From: Victivallales bacterium | Lineage (GTDB): Bacteria; Verrucomicrobiota; Lentisphaeria; Oligosphaerales; Oligosphaeraceae | Assembly (NCBI GenBank): GCA_017963875.1 | Contig: JAGCTA010000251.1 | Location: 1 to 10,295, forward strand | DNA length: 10,295 nucleotides | Direction of reading: 5' to 3' | In this document: positions 7,395 through 10,295 of the stretch, piece after piece | How the letters are laid out: each line of letters starts with the position of its first letter | Position numbering within the stretch: position 1 is the first letter of the stretch | Position numbers and translations under genes: made by a program | Notes under the pieces: model-generated | Told to the model about the DNA's origin: nothing | The model's input: only the letters and a program-made list of their open reading frames with translations | Databases searched by the model: none

Positions 7395-7508
7395 ATGGGA
7401 CAAATGAGACCTATGGGACAAATGAGACAGAATGAACTGTATCACAGAATAGGAACAGTCCCTTGTGTCGCATAGTCCTATCTGTCTCGCAGGCCTCATT
7501 TGTCCCAT
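7395..7508. repeat. large imperfect hairpin built of degenerate 9-base units
   Basis: The left arm (7395-7440) reads in 9-base steps: ATGGGACAA, ATGAGACCT, ATGGGACAA, ATGAGACAG, then A plus ATGAACTGT. The right arm read on the minus strand (7508-7455) begins ATGGGACAA, ATGAGGCCT, GCGAGACAG, ATAGGACTA and ends in AAGGGACTGT, with one extra unit. The loop is 14 bases (7441-7454). In minus-strand RNA the outer 18 pairs are complete with a single G-U. Inner parts are weaker and carry wobbles on either strand. It begins 11 bases after the stop of the 829-residue gene and fills most of the gap to the EEP gene. No T run follows on the minus strand (TAAAATTTCC), so it is not a classic terminator. It could be an mRNA-stabilising or attenuating structure, a protein-binding array, or a small dispersed repeat. 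Confidence 0.7.
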
Positions 7509-7519
7509 CTAGAAGTTTT

Positions 7520-10009
7520 TTATTTCCCCGCATCAAAGAATGGGCGAAGCGCAATGTAGTTCAGAACAGCACTGCGGCTGCCCTCCTCTGGACTCACGGT
7601 GGTAAATGTAACCTTGACCGACGGCGTCGTCGGCTTGAAAATGACCTTGTACGGTGTAAACGCCTTGCCTCCCGCGACCTGGTTGACCACCTGCGTTTCA
7701 ATTACCTCCGCATTATCCAATTGCAGTTTGACGAGTTCCTCGACTTCCTTGCAGGCCTTCTTCTCCACCACAAGGCTGCGGTCCGCCACAACATACATCA
7801 GTGAATATGTCTTTCCTGGCTGCAAATTGACCGCAGCCTGCGAGACCGTCGCTGGATGCTCCTTGTCCGCCGTCAGCACGGCGGCGGTGTCCTTGACGAC
7901 GAGTTTCGTCCGCCAGTTGCGTCCCTGGTATTTCGCATAGCCGTCAAACGTCTCAATCTCCACCTTGCCTGAACTTTCCCATCCATCCAGACCATTCTGG
8001 AAATCGCAGTTTGCGAGATGCCCAGGCGCGAGGCGGTAACCATATTCTGCGCCAAGCATCTCTTTGCGCCCTTCAATGCCATAATGGCGGCAAAGTGCCG
8101 CATACCAACGTGTCATCTCCTCGTCCGATGAACGGAAAGAATACATCCCGATGCCGAAGAGATCCATGAACGCGGGGTCATTGGCGCAGAGATTGAAAAA
8201 CATATCGCTGGAAGCCTTGGGATCGCACTCTGGGGACTGAACGACCCAAAGTCCTCCAGGCAACTGGTAGCCGCCACCAATCATCTCCAATCCTTTCGCG
8301 TACGCTGGAAAGAATTTGGCTGTTTCGGCAACATAATCCCTGTATTTTTTCAGTTCACTCTGCATTTCCTCCTCATCCGCGACGGAGCGGAAATAACACT
8401 CCGCCAGGAACTTTCCATAGCCGTTTCCAGCATTCATCTGCGCTGAAATCAGATTGATGTGATAATGCGGGTCGCACATGGCACCGCCATGCTCCAGCCA
8501 TGTATAGATTCGCGCGGGGAGCCGTCTGATTGCCCACAATCCTTCAGCCACGGCGTTTAGACGATGGAAGCCAGATGACGCGTGCAACTCGTCGAGCGTC
8601 CGCCCGCCAAGTTCGTCGTTGCTTTCGCAGCATTCGATTTCACGACGGATGGCAATCGGGTCGTCCCATTTGCGCGCCGCCATGCCCCCACTGCCGATCA
8701 AACGGCGCGTTGTCTTGCGGACTTCCGTCAAGCCATCGAGGCACTCGTCGTAGATGCGGTGCCACGTGGAATTGAAATTGTATGTATTGAACGACGGATT
8801 GAGGTATTTTTTCATGAAAACGTAGTCGTATTGGCTCTTCGTGTAGTCTGGCTTGCGCGTCAAGTGGAACGGATGCAGGAAAAGTTCAGGGATGGTACGA
8901 ACGACAAGCCTGCCCGACGCGTTCCCTGACAGCGTAAGTTCGTGCTCGCCATGCTCCGCGAGAACCATCGCCTCTTGTCTGCCATTAAACAGTTCCAGCG
9001 GCAACGCATTCCCATCCAAGGCGACTGTGCCGCTGTCCACGGAAATATACAGCCATTTGGTGTCGGCAAGAACAAACGGCTTCACGCCGTCCACCGCTGG
9101 TTCGTCAAACATATCGCAGACAAGATTGTTCAGACGCTTCAACGGCGTTGGGGGCATCGGCTTGACGACCGTCGCTGGATAATCCGATGTCACTAGGCGT
9201 GTCTTTCCTTCAGCGTCATAGACTTCAACAGAGAGAATCGCTGTGCCTTCCCGCAAACTAGGAAACGTCAATGTGCAGCGGTAATCCTTCAGTTCGCCTT
9301 TTACGGACGGCTTTCTCATACCAACAAACCCTGCCCAGATTTTCCCCGTTTCGTATTGCGGACAATAGAACTCAATGACCGCATTCTCCGCAGGTATCTG
9401 ATCAAGCATTGGCGACACGGGAACCACCACGGGCGTATCACGAAAACTATGGGCTCGGCGAGAACCATGGAACGCCTTCTCCGACAAGGGGATAATATAA
9501 GGCGACGCAACATCCAGGATGCCCTTCGCCTCCGTCGCGAAAATGTTGACGCTATAGACTTTGGAGCCGTAACGATATTCATTGGCTGCTGGCTGAATGC
9601 ATTCCACCTCCTGTTCATATTTGACCCATTCGCCGTTGGTGTTTTCGGGCAATCTTTGATTCGGTGTTTCATTCATCCAGCCGTAGTTGGCAATGGAAAT
9701 GCCGCCCCGCGAATAGGTAAAACCCTCCGTGCGGATGTACATGCCCAGACGATACTTCTCGCCAGCCACCAGCGTCAACCCTGCCTGCCCAAACGTCACC
9801 ATCTTCTCCAGACGAAGCCGCAATGCGTTCTCGCCATTCGGACCACCTTTCTCCAACAGAGTCACTGCATCATCAGGATTCAAGGAGACATTCGTCTTCC
9901 AGTCCAATGGGACACCATTCCTAATATCGCTGAAATCCGCGTTGTTCAGCAAATTCTGTGAAACAGCCGCTACGGCAGCGCAAATCAAAGGCAAAAACAA
10001 TTTTCTCAT
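7520..10009 (-). CDS. large exported protein with terminal carbohydrate-binding-like domains, core unassigned
   Basis: This is an 829-residue protein with a signal peptide (MRKLFLPLICAAVAAVS, cleavage near 14-17). Residues 18-170 begin NLLNNADFSD and continue GVPLDWK, the usual opening of a CBM4/9-like jelly roll. A second such opening, LANCDFQNGLDGWESSG, occurs at 665-681 and leads a C-terminal jelly roll to the end. Residues about 200-375 are beta-rich. Within them, LNNLVCDMF (293-301), followed by ADTKWLYISVDSG and ending GRLVVRTIPEL, resembles a module I recall from large Planctomycetes/Lentisphaerae secreted proteins. Residues about 385-660 are mixed alpha/beta and acidic, with YDYVFMKKYLNPSFNTYNF (394-412) and ESNDELGGRTLDEL (462-475). 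This is probably a barrel-like catalytic core, but I cannot place it in a glycoside hydrolase family. Its Cys10 is not in a lipobox, so it is not a likely lipoprotein. The ribosome site is weak (AGAAG 6 bases upstream). It is the first gene of the cluster, after the only good promoter. Confidence 0.8.
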   Translation of the reverse strand: MRKLFLPLICAAVAAVSQNLLNNADFSDIRNGVPLDWKTNVSLNPDDAVTLLEKGGPNGENALRLRLEKMVTFGQAGLTLVAGEKYRLGMYIRTEGFTYSRGGISIANYGWMNETPNQRLPENTNGEWVKYEQEVECIQPAANEYRYGSKVYSVNIFATEAKGILDVASPYIIPLSEKAFHGSRRAHSFRDTPVVVPVSPMLDQIPAENAVIEFYCPQYETGKIWAGFVGMRKPSVKGELKDYRCTLTFPSLREGTAILSVEVYDAEGKTRLVTSDYPATVVKPMPPTPLKRLNNLVCDMFDEPAVDGVKPFVLADTKWLYISVDSGTVALDGNALPLELFNGRQEAMVLAEHGEHELTLSGNASGRLVVRTIPELFLHPFHLTRKPDYTKSQYDYVFMKKYLNPSFNTYNFNSTWHRIYDECLDGLTEVRKTTRRLIGSGGMAARKWDDPIAIRREIECCESNDELGGRTLDELHASSGFHRLNAVAEGLWAIRRLPARIYTWLEHGGAMCDPHYHINLISAQMNAGNGYGKFLAECYFRSVADEEEMQSELKKYRDYVAETAKFFPAYAKGLEMIGGGYQLPGGLWVVQSPECDPKASSDMFFNLCANDPAFMDLFGIGMYSFRSSDEEMTRWYAALCRHYGIEGRKEMLGAEYGYRLAPGHLANCDFQNGLDGWESSGKVEIETFDGYAKYQGRNWRTKLVVKDTAAVLTADKEHPATVSQAAVNLQPGKTYSLMYVVADRSLVVEKKACKEVEELVKLQLDNAEVIETQVVNQVAGGKAFTPYKVIFKPTTPSVKVTFTTVSPEEGSRSAVLNYIALRPFFDAGK

Positions 10010-10044
10010 AATCGTCTTCTTGGGGTTATGATTTACTATTGTCT

Positions 10045-10058
10045 AGAAATAAATTTCT
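10045..10058. promoter_or_regulatory. small palindrome at the predicted transcript start
   Basis: AGAAAT-AA-ATTTCT is a perfect 6-base inverted repeat a few bases downstream of the predicted -10 element, where the transcript should begin. The position would suit a repressor operator or a 5' end stem, but it is short and AT-rich and could be chance. Confidence 0.25.
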
Positions 10059-10061
10059 CCT

Positions 10062-10090
10062 AATGTAGCATGACTTTGCTTTCTGTTCAA
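10062..10090 (-). promoter_or_regulatory. sigma70-like promoter of the cluster
   Basis: On the minus strand TTGAAC (10090-10085, 4 of 6 to the consensus -35) and TACATT (10067-10062, 4 of 6 to the consensus -10) are 17 bases apart. The transcript would start near 10055, giving a 5' leader of about 45 bases before the ATG at 10009. It lies in the only substantial upstream non-coding region. Promoter rules in this phylum are poorly known. A weaker alternative is TTGTTT-16-TTTAAT at roughly 10195-10168. Confidence 0.4.
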
Positions 10091-10211
10091 TAGAATTACG
10101 ATTGCTTTTTCAGGCACGGCATAATGAAACTTTAACCATCCATTCAACTAGCAAATATCGCTTGTCGCATTAAAGTACATTTCGTTGCTAAAACAATTCA
10201 TTAAAACAAAA

Positions 10212-10282
10212 CGCTCTATTCCCTATGAGGGTCGGTAATTGCAACAAAGCCATGGTGGTAGATCAAAGACCCCGAAGGGGTC
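10212..10282 (+). repeat. composite palindromic repeat, right copy
   Basis: Read on the plus strand: CGCTCTATTCCC then TATGAGGGT (10212-10232), a 35-base spacer, then a perfect 6-base hairpin GACCCC-GAA-GGGGTC (10268-10282). The same order of elements occurs at the other end of the window on the minus strand (130-220), where the core lacks three bases (ATA) and the spacer is much shorter. The module continues towards the window edge, which cuts it at 10295. No coding frame lies in it. Confidence 0.5.
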
Positions 10283-10295
10283 AAATATCAGTAAC

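Noticed and set aside
7395..7508. CRISPR array from the repeated ATGRGAC units
   Set aside because: The units are only 9 bases, directly adjacent without spacers, and inverted between arms; no cas gene is nearby.
7395..7508. Rho-independent terminator after the 829-residue gene
   Set aside because: The hairpin is very long and is not followed by a T run on the transcribed strand, so a simple intrinsic terminator is unlikely.
9356..9961. 201-codon open frame on the plus strand
   Set aside because: It is antisense to the N-terminal binding domain of the 829-residue protein, which has a signal peptide and domain pattern of its own.

Overview
The window holds one co-directional cluster of six genes, all on the minus strand. 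It reads from about position 10090 down to a terminator near 125. The protein types suggest an uncultured, glycan-degrading member of the Planctomycetes-Verrucomicrobia-Chlamydiae group, for example Lentisphaerae/Victivallales or Kiritimatiellae, from a gut or rumen-like habitat. They are large secreted DUF4091/GH123-like and carbohydrate-binding proteins plus a GHL6-like enzyme with a beta-galactosidase-type glutamine-amidotransferase fold domain. This placement is an inference from recalled protein families; no marker gene is present. No phage, CRISPR, tRNA, rRNA or transposase gene was seen.

Layout in transcription order: (1) 10295-10010, an AT-rich upstream region with a composite palindromic repeat (10212-10282), a sigma70-like promoter (TTGAAC-17-TACATT, 10090-10062) and a small palindrome near the predicted transcript start. 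(2) 10009-7520, an 829-residue exported protein with jelly-roll-like domains at both ends around an unassigned core. (3) 7519-7356, the one real intercistronic gap. It is almost filled by a 114-base inverted repeat whose arms are built of degenerate 9-base units (consensus close to ATGRGACNN). (4) 7355-6642, a cytoplasmic endonuclease/exonuclease/phosphatase (EEP) family enzyme with a complete catalytic set. (5) 6617-4545, a cytoplasmic GHL6-like putative glycoside hydrolase. (6) 4507-1787, an exported DUF4091/GH123-like putative glycoside hydrolase with an Asp-Glu pair. (7) 1775-843, an NAD(P)-binding atypical SDR (sugar epimerase/dehydratase-like). (8) 846-277, a HAD-like hydrolase overlapping the SDR gene by ATGA. 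(9) 276-1, palindromic repeats and a Rho-independent terminator.

Apart from the 164-base gap at 7356-7519, neighbouring genes are 37 bases or less apart, so 7355-277 is very probably one operon; the 829-residue gene may share its transcript. A reasonable working model is a glycan-utilisation locus. The two exported proteins would bind and trim a complex polysaccharide or glycoconjugate outside the cytoplasm. The GHL6-like enzyme would process imported oligosaccharides. The EEP enzyme, SDR and HAD phosphatase-like protein would handle a phosphate-ester or modified-sugar step inside. The substrate cannot be read from the sequence. No transporter, regulator, sulfatase or SusC/D pair lies in the window.

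The most unusual non-coding features are the 9-base-unit hairpin inside the cluster and a related palindromic repeat at each end of the window, in opposite orientations and pointing outward.
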